A stretch of DNA of 64,000 bases from positions 62,001 to 126,000 of the forward strand of contig NZ_RCUX01000007.1 of NCBI RefSeq assembly GCF_003667565.1, read 5' to 3'. Within the stretch, counting starts at the first letter, position 1; every line of letters starts with the position of its first letter. Under the pieces are notes generated by a model. It was given only the letters and a program-made list of their open reading frames with translations. It ran no database searches and was not told the DNA's origin. Origin of the DNA: Mycetocola tolaasinivorans (lineage in GTDB: Bacteria; Actinomycetota; Actinomycetes; Actinomycetales; Microbacteriaceae). Both the position numbers and the translations under genes were made by a program. Positions 45,593-54,304 of the stretch are shown piece after piece.

Positions 45593-46543
45593 TTACCTTC
45601 CCGCGCGCGCAATGCGCGGATCGAGGAGCGGATAAATGAGGTCTACCGCGAGGTTCGCGACGGCGAAGGCCACCGCGGAGAGGATCACCAGGGTCTGCAC
45701 CAGGGGAATATCCTGCGCGTCGACCGCCCCCTGCAGGAGTCGGCCGAGCCCGCGGCGAGAAAAAACCGTCTCGGTGACCACTGCGCCGGCGAGGATTCCG
45801 CCGATCGTGATGCCGAGGATCGTGAGCGCAGGCAGCATGGCGTTTCGGAACGCGTGAACGAGCTGCACGCGCGCCCGGGACGCCCCCTTGGCCCGCACGA
45901 TATCGATGTAGGGGGCGTGTAGCTCCTTCGCCATCCCCCGCCCGAGAATCTGGGCGTAGGTCGCGGCGGCCGGAATGGCGAGGGTCAGCGCGGGCAGCAC
46001 CAGCGCCGGGAAGCCGTTGTTGCCCAGCGCCGGAAACCACTTCAGCTGGTAGGAGAAGAACTGGAGGAGCAGCAGGCCGATCCAGAACGCCGGGAGTGAC
46101 GCGGCCACCGGCGGGAGCGAAAACAGGATGCTGCGCACCGGGTTTGAGCGGCTGAAATTGGCCAGCAGTGCGATTCCCACACCGATGATGAGTGAGAACA
46201 GCAGGGCCAGTCCGGCGAGCTGCAGGGTCTGCGGTGCGGTGCTCACGATGAGCTCGGTGATCGGTGTCTTGTGCTGCAGCGAGTCGCCAAAGTTTCCGGT
46301 GAGTGCGCGGCCCAGCAGCATCAGGTACTGAATGATGAACGGCTGATCGAATCCGTACTTGGCGGTCAGTGCCGCTCGCGCCTCATCGGACACCTTCAGC
46401 GAGCTCTCCCCCGCCCCCGTGGTGGTCAGCATGAGCTCGACCGGATCGCTGGGCAGAAGATAAAGCAACACAAAAGTCACCGTGTATGCGGCCCACACTA
46501 CGAACAGCGCATAGCCGATTCGGCGCAGAATATAGGGCGTCAC
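45593..46543 (-). CDS. ABC transporter permease, DppB type
   Basis: A 316-aa permease, first gene of the importer operon. It begins with the family-typical TPYILRRIGYALFVVWAAYTV and contains LLPSDPVELM, LTGNFGDSLQHKTPI and the EAA loop YIDIVRAKGASRARVQLVHAFRN. GTG 46543 is chosen because GGAAGGAAG lies 6 nt upstream and the DppB N-terminus normally starts this way; the frame continues upstream without a site. It is divergent from the monooxygenase genes across 172 bp. Confidence 0.92.
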   Translation of the reverse strand: MTPYILRRIGYALFVVWAAYTVTFVLLYLLPSDPVELMLTTTGAGESSLKVSDEARAALTAKYGFDQPFIIQYLMLLGRALTGNFGDSLQHKTPITELIVSTAPQTLQLAGLALLFSLIIGVGIALLANFSRSNPVRSILFSLPPVAASLPAFWIGLLLLQFFSYQLKWFPALGNNGFPALVLPALTLAIPAAATYAQILGRGMAKELHAPYIDIVRAKGASRARVQLVHAFRNAMLPALTILGITIGGILAGAVVTETVFSRRGLGRLLQGAVDAQDIPLVQTLVILSAVAFAVANLAVDLIYPLLDPRIARAGR

Positions 46544-46715
46544 GTGGGCTTCCTTCCGAGAATCTGGGGACGCGGCGCGCCCGGGGTGAGCCCCATACTC
46601 GCTACAAAAGAACCACACACATAATTTGTTACGAAATAAAGAGACATACTCGCACACATGATTCCGACGGTTATATCGTGACTGCTGACCGAGACAATCG
46701 AGTGAGGGGCAGGAC
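46544..46715. promoter_or_regulatory. Divergent A+T-rich promoter region of the importer and monooxygenase genes
   Basis: This 172-bp gap is clearly lower in G+C than its neighbours and must hold both promoters. TTATAT near 46672 is a possible -10 box for the plus-strand gene. No clear palindrome was found. Confidence 0.4.
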
Positions 46716-47816
46716 ATGACAGAACTGGTAATCGGGATCGAGCTGGATCTCGTGGGCAGCCATCGAGCGGCGTGGAGGTTTGCCACGCATCCGCCGCACG
46801 TCGCCCTGAACCCGGAGCACATCGCGGGGCAGGCGCGGCACCTGGACGAGGCCGGATACGACTTCCTGAGCCTGCGCACGCCGCCGGAACCGGGGGAGTT
46901 TCCCACCCGGAATCCGCTGATTCGCCTGAGCGCCACCGAACTTGCGGGCTTCCTCGCCGGGCACACCCACAACATCGGCATCGTGGTGGACACCAACACC
47001 ATCCGCGCGGAGGCCTTCCATCTGGCCAACCAGCTCGCGAGCGTCGACTGGACCTCGGGAGGCTGGGCGGGCTGGATCCCCACGATCGATGAGACCCCGG
47101 CGATCGCGGCGTCCTTCAACGAGGAGGAGATCACCGATACCGACCGTCTGCACCGCGAGGCGGTCGAGGTTGTGACCGCCGTGCGCCGCATCTGGGACAC
47201 CTGGGAGGACGGCGCGATCCTCGCCGATCAGAGCATTCCGCGATTCTTCAACCTCGAGCGCTGGCACAATACCGACTTTGTGGGGGAGTTCTTTACCGTC
47301 GAAGGGCCGAGTATTGTTGCCCGCCCGCCGCAGGGTCAGCTCGTTGTGTTCGGCTATGCGGGGGATAACCTCGGCGAGGGTGTGGACGTCGTGTTCCTCG
47401 ACGCACGCGGCCCGCAGGAGGTGTCGGCCCGCGCGGCGGCGGCCCGTGCCGCCGGGGCGCGCTCGGTGATCCAGGATGTCCGGGTTGTCCTTGCCGCCGA
47501 TTCGGACGCCGCCGCCCGCCGCCTGGCCGAGCTCGAGGCCGCGGGGGAGTGGAACGAGGACCGCCCGGCCCTACTCTTTGCCGGCACCCCGGCAGCCCTC
47601 ACCGAGCTTCTCGCCGGTATTGCCGATCACGTGGACGGGGTTCGCCTCCTTCCCGCGGTCAACGACGTGGACATTCCGCTGCTCTCCCAGGCCGTATTGC
47701 CGGCCCTGGCCGAGCGCGGCGTGCACGAGCGGGCGACTATCGCCCGTACCCTCACGGAGCGATTAGCCCTCGCCCCGCGTCAGAACGTCTTCGCCCTCGA
47801 GCGCGCCGCGCGCTGA
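46716..47816 (+). CDS. LLM-class flavin-dependent oxidoreductase (first)
   Basis: A 366-aa luciferase-like monooxygenase domain protein. Family features: GIVVDTNTIRAEAFHLANQLAS followed by VDWTSGGWAGWIPTI, the position where related enzymes have SGGRxGWN, and a C-terminal LPALAERGVHER. It is shorter than NtaA/SnaA-type enzymes and has a less canonical flavin segment, so it may be a distinct subfamily or a partner subunit. ATG has GAGGGGCAGG upstream. It is co-directional with a second LLM gene 14 nt downstream. Confidence 0.82.
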   Translation: MTELVIGIELDLVGSHRAAWRFATHPPHVALNPEHIAGQARHLDEAGYDFLSLRTPPEPGEFPTRNPLIRLSATELAGFLAGHTHNIGIVVDTNTIRAEAFHLANQLASVDWTSGGWAGWIPTIDETPAIAASFNEEEITDTDRLHREAVEVVTAVRRIWDTWEDGAILADQSIPRFFNLERWHNTDFVGEFFTVEGPSIVARPPQGQLVVFGYAGDNLGEGVDVVFLDARGPQEVSARAAAARAAGARSVIQDVRVVLAADSDAAARRLAELEAAGEWNEDRPALLFAGTPAALTELLAGIADHVDGVRLLPAVNDVDIPLLSQAVLPALAERGVHERATIARTLTERLALAPRQNVFALERAAR

Positions 47817-47830
47817 ATCAGGAGAGAATC

Positions 47831-49303
47831 ATGAGTTCAACACCCGACTACCCCCGCCCGAACGCCCGCTTCCACCTCTCCCTGTTCCTGGGATTTGGCG
47901 GTCAGTATGAGTGGGCAAAAACCGAGGATCACCGCGACTACTTCGACCCGGAAATCACGCTGAAGTTTGTGCAGGACGCCGAGCGTGGGCTGTTCAGCAC
48001 CGTGCTGTTCGGCGAGGCGCAGCGCCACTTCGAGCACCTCGGAAAACTGAACGATATTCGCTTTACCGGGCGTCAGGATGCCCTGGTGCACTTCGCGTTT
48101 CTCGCCGCCCGCACCAAAAACATCGGCCTGGCCGCAACCCTGAACACCACCTACTCGAAGCCGGTGGAGCTGGCGCGACGCCTAGCCACCGTGGATCTCC
48201 TGAGCGGAGGCCGCGGAGCGTGGAACGTGATCACCACCGAAAACCCCTGGATCGGCGGAAACTTCCGCAAGCCCGGCTGGCTGCCGAACTCCGCTCGCTA
48301 CACAAATGCCGAGGAATACGTCAACGGGGTGCAGGCGCTGTGGGAGGCCTGGCCCACCGACGCGGTCGCGCACTCCACCGAGGCCGAGGCCTGGTCGGAG
48401 GGTATCGGCCTGGTCGAGAGCCACGGCGAGTATCAGCGCTTCCGCGCGGTACCGAGCGTTCCGCCGAGCCCGCAGCCGTATCCGGTGTACTTCCAGGCCG
48501 GAAACTCGGCCGAGGGGCGCGACTTTGCGGCCCGTCACGCCGAGGCGCTCTACACGTTCCAGATCGACTTCGATGACGCGGTGGCGTACTCCGCGGATAT
48601 CCGGGCTCGCGCGCGCAGCTACGGTCGCCCGGGCGACGACATCAAGGTGCTACCCGGCGCGAGCGTGATCCTGGGGGACACCGAGGCCGAAGCGCAGGAG
48701 CGCGCCGAACATCAGCAGCGGCTGCACCTGCTGAATGACCGCTCGATCCGCCAGCAGGTCGAGGACGTCTGGGGTATTGAGCTTCCGGACCTGGACCTCG
48801 ATGGCCCGCTGCCCGAGACCGAGCCGGTGATCACCAAGCAGAACCTTGGTCACGGCATCGTCCACACCGGAAACGACCCGCAGTCGGTGGCCCGCGGCTG
48901 GCGGCAGCGCTTCGAGGAGCGCGGTCACCGCTCGGTGCGCGAGCTGGTGGCCGGGTTCCACAGCCCGCGGGCCTTCATCGGAACCCCCGGACAGGTCGCG
49001 GACAAGCTGGTGCACTACCTGAAGTCGGACGCCCTGGACGGCATCAACTACTACCCCAGCGACTTCCCGAACGGCGTGGCCGAGATCACCGATCGCCTGG
49101 TCCCCGAGCTGCAGGAGCGCGGCGTCTACCCGGACTCCTACGCGGGCACCACGCTGCGCGAGAATTTCGGCCTCCCGGCGGTGCCCGCGCACATTCGGGT
49201 TCGGGAGGAGCTCGCGCGCCGTGCGGGGAGCGAAAACCCGGCGGCCATCGATGCCGCCGAGAGCATCTCGATCGATGATCGGGTGCTCCAGCGCACCGAG
49301 TAG
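47831..49303 (+). CDS. NtaA/SnaA/DszA-type flavin-dependent monooxygenase
   Basis: A 490-aa FMNH2-dependent monooxygenase. It carries the family blocks LSGGRGAWNVITTENPWIGG, NAEEYVNGVQALWEAW, PQPYPVYFQAGNSAEGRDFA and the C-terminal FIGTPGQVADKLVHYL. Members cleave C-S or C-N bonds of sulfones, thioethers, nitrilotriacetate and similar compounds, using reduced flavin from a separate reductase. ATG 47831 has GGAGAGA 5 nt upstream. Here the nearby nitroreductase could supply FMNH2 and the divergent ABC system could import the substrate. Confidence 0.9.
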   Translation: MSSTPDYPRPNARFHLSLFLGFGGQYEWAKTEDHRDYFDPEITLKFVQDAERGLFSTVLFGEAQRHFEHLGKLNDIRFTGRQDALVHFAFLAARTKNIGLAATLNTTYSKPVELARRLATVDLLSGGRGAWNVITTENPWIGGNFRKPGWLPNSARYTNAEEYVNGVQALWEAWPTDAVAHSTEAEAWSEGIGLVESHGEYQRFRAVPSVPPSPQPYPVYFQAGNSAEGRDFAARHAEALYTFQIDFDDAVAYSADIRARARSYGRPGDDIKVLPGASVILGDTEAEAQERAEHQQRLHLLNDRSIRQQVEDVWGIELPDLDLDGPLPETEPVITKQNLGHGIVHTGNDPQSVARGWRQRFEERGHRSVRELVAGFHSPRAFIGTPGQVADKLVHYLKSDALDGINYYPSDFPNGVAEITDRLVPELQERGVYPDSYAGTTLRENFGLPAVPAHIRVREELARRAGSENPAAIDAAESISIDDRVLQRTE

Positions 49304-49351
49304 CACCACTCCATTTGCGCGCCGAACATCGCGAAACATTCGAGCCGCAAA

Positions 49352-49376
49352 GTTCCGTATGATATGAGTTCGGAAC
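49352..49376. promoter_or_regulatory. Inverted repeat around the mocR-like -10 box
   Basis: GTTCCG and CGGAAC flank a 13-bp spacer that starts with TATGAT, a good -10 box. Autoregulation by the adjacent MocR-type protein is plausible. Confidence 0.45.
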
Positions 49377-49391
49377 CTAAGGGGCAGAGAT

Positions 49392-50744
49392 ATGTATGGA
49401 GACAGTGGGCCCGGGCCGTTCGATGGACGAGCCGGGACGATTCGCAACGCGCGTCAGCTGCACAACCACGTAGCCGAGCTCATCGGTTCGGGGGAGCTGG
49501 CCGTGGGCGACCGTCTGCCGACGATTCGCGAGGTGGCTACGGTGCTGGAGCTGAGCCCCAGTACCGTGGCCGCCGCCTGGGCGCTGCTGCGCGAGTCCGA
49601 CCTGGTGGAAACCAAGCGTCGCGGTGGCACCACGATCGCTGATACCCGCAAGGGCAAAACCCGAACGGTTCAGTGGAGCGAGATCGATCTGTCCTGGGGA
49701 TATCCGCAGTACGACCTGCATCCGGCCCTCGGCCGAATCCTGGTGGATGCCCTGCGCGAGGAGTCGCTCAACGTGGTGGGGCGCGAGTACATCCTGCCTC
49801 GGTTGCAGCGGCAGCTCGAGCCCGGCTGGCCGTTTGTTCCACCCGCCTGGACGACGGCGGGCGGTGGCACCGAGGCGATGTACCTCGCCCTGAACGCGAT
49901 CGCGCGTGAGGGTGGGCCGATCGGCGTCGAGGTGCCGGCCGCGCCCGGTGCCCTCGATATGCTGCGCGAGCTGGACGTGGCCGCGGTCACGATCCACGCC
50001 GATGAGCAGGGCCCACTGGTCGATTCGGTCCGGGCGGCCCTCGCCCAGGGCGTGTCCGGCATTGTCCTCCAGCCCACGGGCTCGTATGCCAGGTTTGGTC
50101 GACTCTCCCGGCAGCGCATGGGGGAGCTCGCGGCGGTGCTGCGCGAGGCACCGGCCGTCTGGATCGTGGAGGATGACACGATCGGGCCGCTGGGCCCGAC
50201 CGCTCGCGTATCGCTGGGGGAGGAACTTGCGGACCGCGTGCTGCACGTACGCTGCTTCTGCAAGGCCTACGGCGTGGATATTCGCACCGCCGTCCTCGCC
50301 GGCTCGGCCGAGCTGGTTGAGCGCGTCAACCAAGCGCGCAGCAACGGGTATGCCTCCAACAGCCGCATTCTTCAAAACGCGCTCGCGGGTCTCATTCGGG
50401 ACCAGGGGGCCGCCCACAGTGTGTCCCTCGCCACCGCGGCCTATGCGCGGCACCGCACCCTCCTCCTTGAGGAGCTGCGCGATGCCGGGCTGACCGCGCG
50501 GGCCGGGGCCGACAGCCTCGTGGTCTGGGTGGACATCCCGGACGAGGCCGTCGCCCTGATCAACCTTGCCCGCTCCGGCATCGATGTCGGTTCGGGTCGT
50601 ACGTCCTATCCCGGTGATGAGCGGCACACCCCGTGTCTGCGCATCGCCGTCACGCAGCTTCCCGATGACCGACGACTCATCCGAGAGCTCGTGGATCACA
50701 TCAGTCACGCCGCCGTTCCCGAACTTCGAGAATTGGCGCACTAA
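49392..50744 (+). CDS. MocR-type GntR regulator with aminotransferase-like domain
   Basis: A 450-aa regulator. Residues about 15-85 form a GntR winged helix (QLHNHVAELIGSGELAVGDRLPT, then TVLELSPSTVAAAWALLRESDLV). The remainder is a fold-type I aminotransferase-like domain. The PLP-lysine candidate lies in RCFCKAYGVDIRT and the ring-binding Asp in IVEDDTIGP, so it may bind PLP, as MocR/PdxR proteins do. It follows the LLM genes by 88 nt and has a palindrome around its -10 box. It is the likely regulator of the locus, perhaps sensing an amino-acid-like ligand. Confidence 0.88.
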   Translation: MYGDSGPGPFDGRAGTIRNARQLHNHVAELIGSGELAVGDRLPTIREVATVLELSPSTVAAAWALLRESDLVETKRRGGTTIADTRKGKTRTVQWSEIDLSWGYPQYDLHPALGRILVDALREESLNVVGREYILPRLQRQLEPGWPFVPPAWTTAGGGTEAMYLALNAIAREGGPIGVEVPAAPGALDMLRELDVAAVTIHADEQGPLVDSVRAALAQGVSGIVLQPTGSYARFGRLSRQRMGELAAVLREAPAVWIVEDDTIGPLGPTARVSLGEELADRVLHVRCFCKAYGVDIRTAVLAGSAELVERVNQARSNGYASNSRILQNALAGLIRDQGAAHSVSLATAAYARHRTLLLEELRDAGLTARAGADSLVVWVDIPDEAVALINLARSGIDVGSGRTSYPGDERHTPCLRIAVTQLPDDRRLIRELVDHISHAAVPELRELAH

Positions 50745-50770
50745 CGCACCACTCCCGAAAGGAAACACCC

Positions 50771-51661
50771 GTGTCGAATTCCCTGTCCTCGGTGTCCGCC
50801 GAGACCACCCCCGATCAGTTTGTCCGCAGCGATGAGGTTGAGGCGGGTGGCGCCGGCAGAAGTGAGGCGTTCCGTCGCCGGTTCGGCGAGCGGGTGGATG
50901 CCGGTTCGGGGGAGTGGAACGCGGTACTGGAGCGCCAGTTTGCGCACCGATCCGTGCGACGGTTTCTCGAGCGAGAGGTGGGCGACCCCGAGCTGCTGAC
51001 CATTGTTGCGGCCGCGCAGTCGGCGGCGACCTCCTCAAACCTGCAGAGCTGGAGTGTCGTATCGGTGCGCGATCGTGCGCGGCTCACCCGGCTCGCGGCC
51101 GCCGCGCGTCAGCCCTTTATTAGCGCGGCACCCCTCCTGCTGGTGTGGGTGGCCGACTATCACCGCGCGGGTGTGGTGGCCACGGATCAGGGCGGGGACA
51201 TTTCGACGGTGAGCTATCTCGAGCAGACCCTGACCGGATTTGTGGATGCGGCCATTGCCGCGCAGAACGCCGTGCTGGCGGCGGAATCCCTGGGGCTCGG
51301 CACGGTGATCATCGGGTCGATTCGCAACGATCCCGAAACCGTGCAGGCCGAGCTCGGGCTGCCTCGGCACACGTTCCCGGTGATCGCGGTGGCCCTCGGC
51401 TACCCGGATCCGGAGGACACCGCGGGCATCAAGCCACGGCTCGCCCCGACGGCCGTGCACCACGCCGAGCGCTATCGAGACGCCGACACCCTGGAGGAGG
51501 TGCGCCGCTACCAGGAGGTCATCGCCGATTACTACCGCACCCAGGGCAGCGAGTACGACTGGCCGGCCCAGGTCGCGGCGCGCGTGGGAGACATTGCGGC
51601 GCTCAGCGGGCGCGAGGGGATCCGCGGCTGGCTGACCGATCAGGGGTTCGATTCCCACTAG
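50771..51661 (+). CDS. NfsA/FRP-type nitroreductase (NADPH-flavin oxidoreductase)
   Basis: A 296-aa FMN enzyme. Features are RSVRRFLEREV, AAQSAATSSNLQSWSVVSV (FMN contact), then SLGLGTVIIGSIRNDPE and VIAVALGYPDPED, ending with a YRTQGSEYDW region, all typical of the NfsA/FRP subgroup. The first 55 residues are an extra polar segment. GTG 50771 has AAAGGAA 7 nt upstream. It follows the mocR gene by 26 nt. FRP of Vibrio harveyi supplies FMNH2 to luciferase, so this protein could feed the two LLM enzymes here. Confidence 0.87.
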   Translation: MSNSLSSVSAETTPDQFVRSDEVEAGGAGRSEAFRRRFGERVDAGSGEWNAVLERQFAHRSVRRFLEREVGDPELLTIVAAAQSAATSSNLQSWSVVSVRDRARLTRLAAAARQPFISAAPLLLVWVADYHRAGVVATDQGGDISTVSYLEQTLTGFVDAAIAAQNAVLAAESLGLGTVIIGSIRNDPETVQAELGLPRHTFPVIAVALGYPDPEDTAGIKPRLAPTAVHHAERYRDADTLEEVRRYQEVIADYYRTQGSEYDWPAQVAARVGDIAALSGREGIRGWLTDQGFDSH

Positions 51662-51680
51662 TAAGTGGGTGCGACGAAAA

Positions 51681-51722
51681 CGCCTCGGGCGGTCAGGGCA
51701 TTTGCCGTGACCGCCCGAGGCG
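51681..51722. terminator. Strong terminator between the nitroreductase and TetR genes
   Basis: CGCCTCGGGCGGTCA pairs perfectly with TGACCGCCCGAGGCG (15 bp). It lies 19 nt after the nitroreductase stop and 15 nt from the end of the converging TetR gene, so it can serve both. Confidence 0.85.
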
Positions 51723-51737
51723 CGTGTACGTAGGGGG

Positions 51738-52328
51738 CTATGCCGTGGCGGCGTCTACCTGGCCGATCGTGGTGGCGAGGGCGATGTCGAAGACGTCGAT
51801 GGTGGCCTCACGGTCGCCCGTGATGAGGTAGCCGAACTGGGTGCCGAACAGGCAGTTTGTGATGTGCACCGCGAGGCGATCGATCTCGGCCGTCGCCACG
51901 CCCTGACGGCGCAGCCACTCGCCAAAGAGGGCGCGCCAGACCCCGTAAGAATCGGTAATTCGGGTGCCGATATCCGGGTCGATCCGCTCGAGCGAACCTG
52001 CCTCGAACTGGATGCGAATTCCCGGAAGGTGCCGCGGCTCGAGCGAGGCGATGAAGGCTTCGCGCATCCAGACGAGCATTTCCTCACGGCTGAATGAGGC
52101 CACGTCGAGCCCGTCGAGGGCCTCGCGGCGCATGCGCACGCTCTCGTCCAGGATGGCGTCGATGAGCTCCTTGCGGGAGCCGAAATGGTAGACCAGCACG
52201 TAGGTGCTGACACCCAGCGCGGAAGCGAGGCTGCGGAACGTGACGCGCGAGAGCGACGATGATGCCACGTACTCCAGAATCTGCGCGAGCAGCTCTGGCC
52301 TGCGGTTTGGATTTGCCGGACGGCCCAC
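51738..52328 (-). CDS. TetR-family regulator (first of a divergent paralogous pair)
   Basis: A 196-aa TetR protein. The N-terminal HTH reads LSRVTFRSLASALGVSTYVLVYHFGSRKEL, a clear TetR signature with the terminal FGSRKEL helix. The ligand domain is unassigned. GTG 52328 has GGAAGGGG upstream. It is homologous to the divergent TetR gene at 52509 over the DNA-binding part, with near-identical phrase ALGVST and LVYHFG. The pair presumably shares operator DNA in the 180-bp gap. Confidence 0.9.
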   Translation of the reverse strand: MGRPANPNRRPELLAQILEYVASSSLSRVTFRSLASALGVSTYVLVYHFGSRKELIDAILDESVRMRREALDGLDVASFSREEMLVWMREAFIASLEPRHLPGIRIQFEAGSLERIDPDIGTRITDSYGVWRALFGEWLRRQGVATAEIDRLAVHITNCLFGTQFGYLITGDREATIDVFDIALATTIGQVDAATA

Positions 52329-52417
52329 GCGGTCCCCTTCCTAGATAACAATCGGAAGGATAACACCTGGATTGCGACACGGCGACGTTCGATCCCCCGG
52401 ACTCCCAGCCTGTTTTC

Positions 52418-52437
52418 AGAACAAGCGTTCTTATAAT
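52418..52437 (+). promoter_or_regulatory. TetR-type operator overlapping a consensus -10 box
   Basis: AGAAC/GTTCT with a 4-bp spacer (52418-52431) abuts a perfect TATAAT (52432-52437) ahead of the plus-strand tetR gene. Repression by either neighbouring TetR protein is plausible. The other gene has a direct GTTATC repeat upstream. Confidence 0.55.
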
Positions 52438-52508
52438 GCGAGCACCGCGGAAAATACCGCAGACGAGTACGCACCGCAGCGGGCTCGGATCGTTGTTTGG
52501 GGGAAAAC

Positions 52509-53111
52509 ATGGCACGGACCGGAAATCCGGAACGGAAGACGGAGCTGCTCGATCAGATACTCGAGTATCTCGTCGACGTTCCGCTCGCGCAGGCGTCGTT
52601 CCGCTCGCTCGCCGATGCGCTCGGCGTGAGCACGTTCGCACTCGTCTATCACTTTGGAAATAGGGAACAGCTCGACCAGGAGATCCTCGGGGTCGTGCGC
52701 GACCGGCAGGCGAACGAGATCACGGGGGTGGATCCGCTCTCGCTGAGTGGGGAAGACCTGATCGAGCGCGGGCTCCGCGTGTGGGCGGAAGGTCTGACGC
52801 GGCGCGGGTTGCTTGCCAGCCGGTTGGCGTTTGAGGCCGGGGTGACCGAGCGGCTGCACTCTCCCGAGGGCGGGATCCTCGCGCAGGCGCACGAAAAGTG
52901 GTGCCGGGTTGTCGGGTCCTGGGCCATTGCGCACGGCGCGACCCAGGAGACCGCCGAGCTCGAGTCGGGCCTGCTGCTGGCCGGGTTTACCGGCATGAAC
53001 TACAGGGTGCACGTGTGGGGTCCTGCCGCGGTGCCCACCGCGCACGTTGAGGCACTGCTGCGTCGCTTTGTCTCCCAGGTTGCCCCGGCCGAGGCGGTGG
53101 CCGCGCGGTAG
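52509..53111 (+). CDS. TetR-family regulator (second of a divergent paralogous pair)
   Basis: A 200-aa TetR protein starting [21 protein letters not shown]. The HTH is [32 protein letters not shown] 52509 has GGGGGA about 4 nt upstream and a perfect TATAAT about 70 nt upstream. It is related to the divergent TetR at 51738-52328. The C-terminal domain differs more, so the two may sense different ligands. No other target gene is adjacent besides the nitroreductase locus. Confidence 0.9.
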   Translation: MARTGNPERKTELLDQILEYLVDVPLAQASFRSLADALGVSTFALVYHFGNREQLDQEILGVVRDRQANEITGVDPLSLSGEDLIERGLRVWAEGLTRRGLLASRLAFEAGVTERLHSPEGGILAQAHEKWCRVVGSWAIAHGATQETAELESGLLLAGFTGMNYRVHVWGPAAVPTAHVEALLRRFVSQVAPAEAVAAR

Positions 53112-53147
53112 CGGTCACGACCATTCGGCCGAGGGCTCATTTCGGGT

Positions 53148-53176
53148 TTGCCGGGCGCGTCGGAATGAGATAAGCT
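53148..53176 (+). promoter_or_regulatory. Promoter of the rpmB-rpmG-rpsN operon
   Basis: TTGCCG (-35) and TAAGCT (-10) are 17 nt apart, giving a leader of about 125 nt. That leader contains a perfect GCGAAACC/GGTTTCGC hairpin at 53269-53287, just before the ribosome site. No Zur box was seen here. Confidence 0.6.
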
Positions 53177-53307
53177 TGACCCTTGGCCGGACGGACTCCC
53201 CCGTTCGGATCGTACGAAAACCTCGCTCTCTCGGGCGCGAGTCACTTCGTGCCGACAAGAGATCTTGGGCGAAACCATCGGTTTCGCGGTATTCAAGGAG
53301 ATTCACA

Positions 53308-53544
53308 ATGGCATCAGTGTGCCAGGTGACCGGCGCCGTACCCGGCTTCGGACACAACATTTCACACTCGCACCGTCGCACCAAGCGTCGGTTTGACCCC
53401 AACGTTCAGAAGAAGACGTACTACGTACCCTCGCTTCGTCGCAACGTTACCCTGACCCTGAGCGCTAAGGGCATCAAGGTTATTGACGCTCGCGGCATCG
53501 AGTCCGTCGTCAAGGACATCCTGGCTCGTGGAGGCAAGATTTAA
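53308..53544 (+). CDS. rpmB: 50S ribosomal protein L28 (zinc-free type)
   Basis: A 78-aa L28 starting [20 protein letters not shown]. Only one cysteine remains (Cys5); the CxxC pairs of the zinc type are absent. ATG has AAGGAG 8 nt upstream. First gene of rpmB-rpmG-rpsN. Confidence 0.96.
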   Translation: MASVCQVTGAVPGFGHNISHSHRRTKRRFDPNVQKKTYYVPSLRRNVTLTLSAKGIKVIDARGIESVVKDILARGGKI

Positions 53545-53546
53545 TC

Positions 53547-53714
53547 ATGGCTAAGCACCAGGACGTACGTCCCATCATCAAGCTCCGTTCCACCGCGGGC
53601 ACCGGTTACACCTACGTAACCCGCAAGAACCGCCGGAACAACCCCGACCGCATCGTGCTCAAGAAGTACGACCCCGTAGTGCGCAAGCACGTTGAATTCC
53701 GAGAGGAGCGCTAA
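53547..53714 (+). CDS. rpmG: 50S ribosomal protein L33 (zinc-free type)
   Basis: A 55-aa L33, [18 protein letters not shown] onward, with the family segment [22 protein letters not shown]. It has no cysteine, so it is the C-minus type. It begins 2 nt after rpmB and ends 2 nt before rpsN. Confidence 0.96.
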   Translation: MAKHQDVRPIIKLRSTAGTGYTYVTRKNRRNNPDRIVLKKYDPVVRKHVEFREER

Positions 53715-53716
53715 AC

Positions 53717-54022
53717 ATGGCTAAGAAGAGCATGATCGCGAAGAACGAGCAGCGCAAGGTCATCGTCGAGCGCTACGCAGAAAAGCGTCTCGAGCTGAAG
53801 AAGGCCCTCGTTAACCCCAACTCGACCCCCGCCGAGCGCGAAGCCGCTCGCCTGGGTCTGCAGAAGCTGCCCCGCAACGCTTCGCCGGTGCGCGTGCGCA
53901 ACCGCGACGCCGTTGACGGTCGCCCCCGTGGAATCCTGACCAAGTTCGGTGTTTCCCGTGTGCGCTTCCGCGACATGGCTCACCGCGGTGAGCTGCCGGG
54001 TATCACCAAGTCGAGCTGGTAG
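53717..54022 (+). CDS. rpsN: 30S ribosomal protein S14 (zinc-free type)
   Basis: A 101-aa S14 of the long, cysteine-free class; zinc-type S14 is only about 61 aa. The C-terminal core [34 protein letters not shown] matches the family (only its start and end are diagnostic). GAGGAG precedes the start. Last gene of the operon. Confidence 0.97.
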   Translation: MAKKSMIAKNEQRKVIVERYAEKRLELKKALVNPNSTPAEREAARLGLQKLPRNASPVRVRNRDAVDGRPRGILTKFGVSRVRFRDMAHRGELPGITKSSW

Positions 54023-54059
54023 GTTCTCCTTCCACCTCACCACACGGTGAAGTTCTTGT

Positions 54060-54093
54060 CCTCAGGGCGTCCGTTTCGACGGGCGCCCTGAGG
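54060..54093 (+). terminator. Terminator after rpsN
   Basis: CCTCAGGGCG and CGCCCTGAGG enclose an inner CCGT/ACGG stem with a TTCG tetraloop, followed by CGTTTAA. Confidence 0.85.
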
Positions 54094-54304
54094 CGTTTAA
54101 CCCGCCAAAATAGGGCGCAGACTGTGAACAAAATCAAAGAATCCGGCGACACGCGGGCATTTTCGGCCGCATTGGCGTGAATATCCGCGAAAACATGCGG
54201 ATTTCTGGTACATTCAAGGCGGTCCTCGTGGACCAGCTGCGAACTCAGGCGAGCTCGTGGAACGTACCAGTTACAGACTGCAAGAAAGTCCGAGGAGGAC
54301 ACTC

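Noticed and set aside
53112-53307. Zur box before rpmB
   Set aside because: Only TGAGATAAGCTTGA-like similarity was seen, which fails the palindrome pattern found at znuA.
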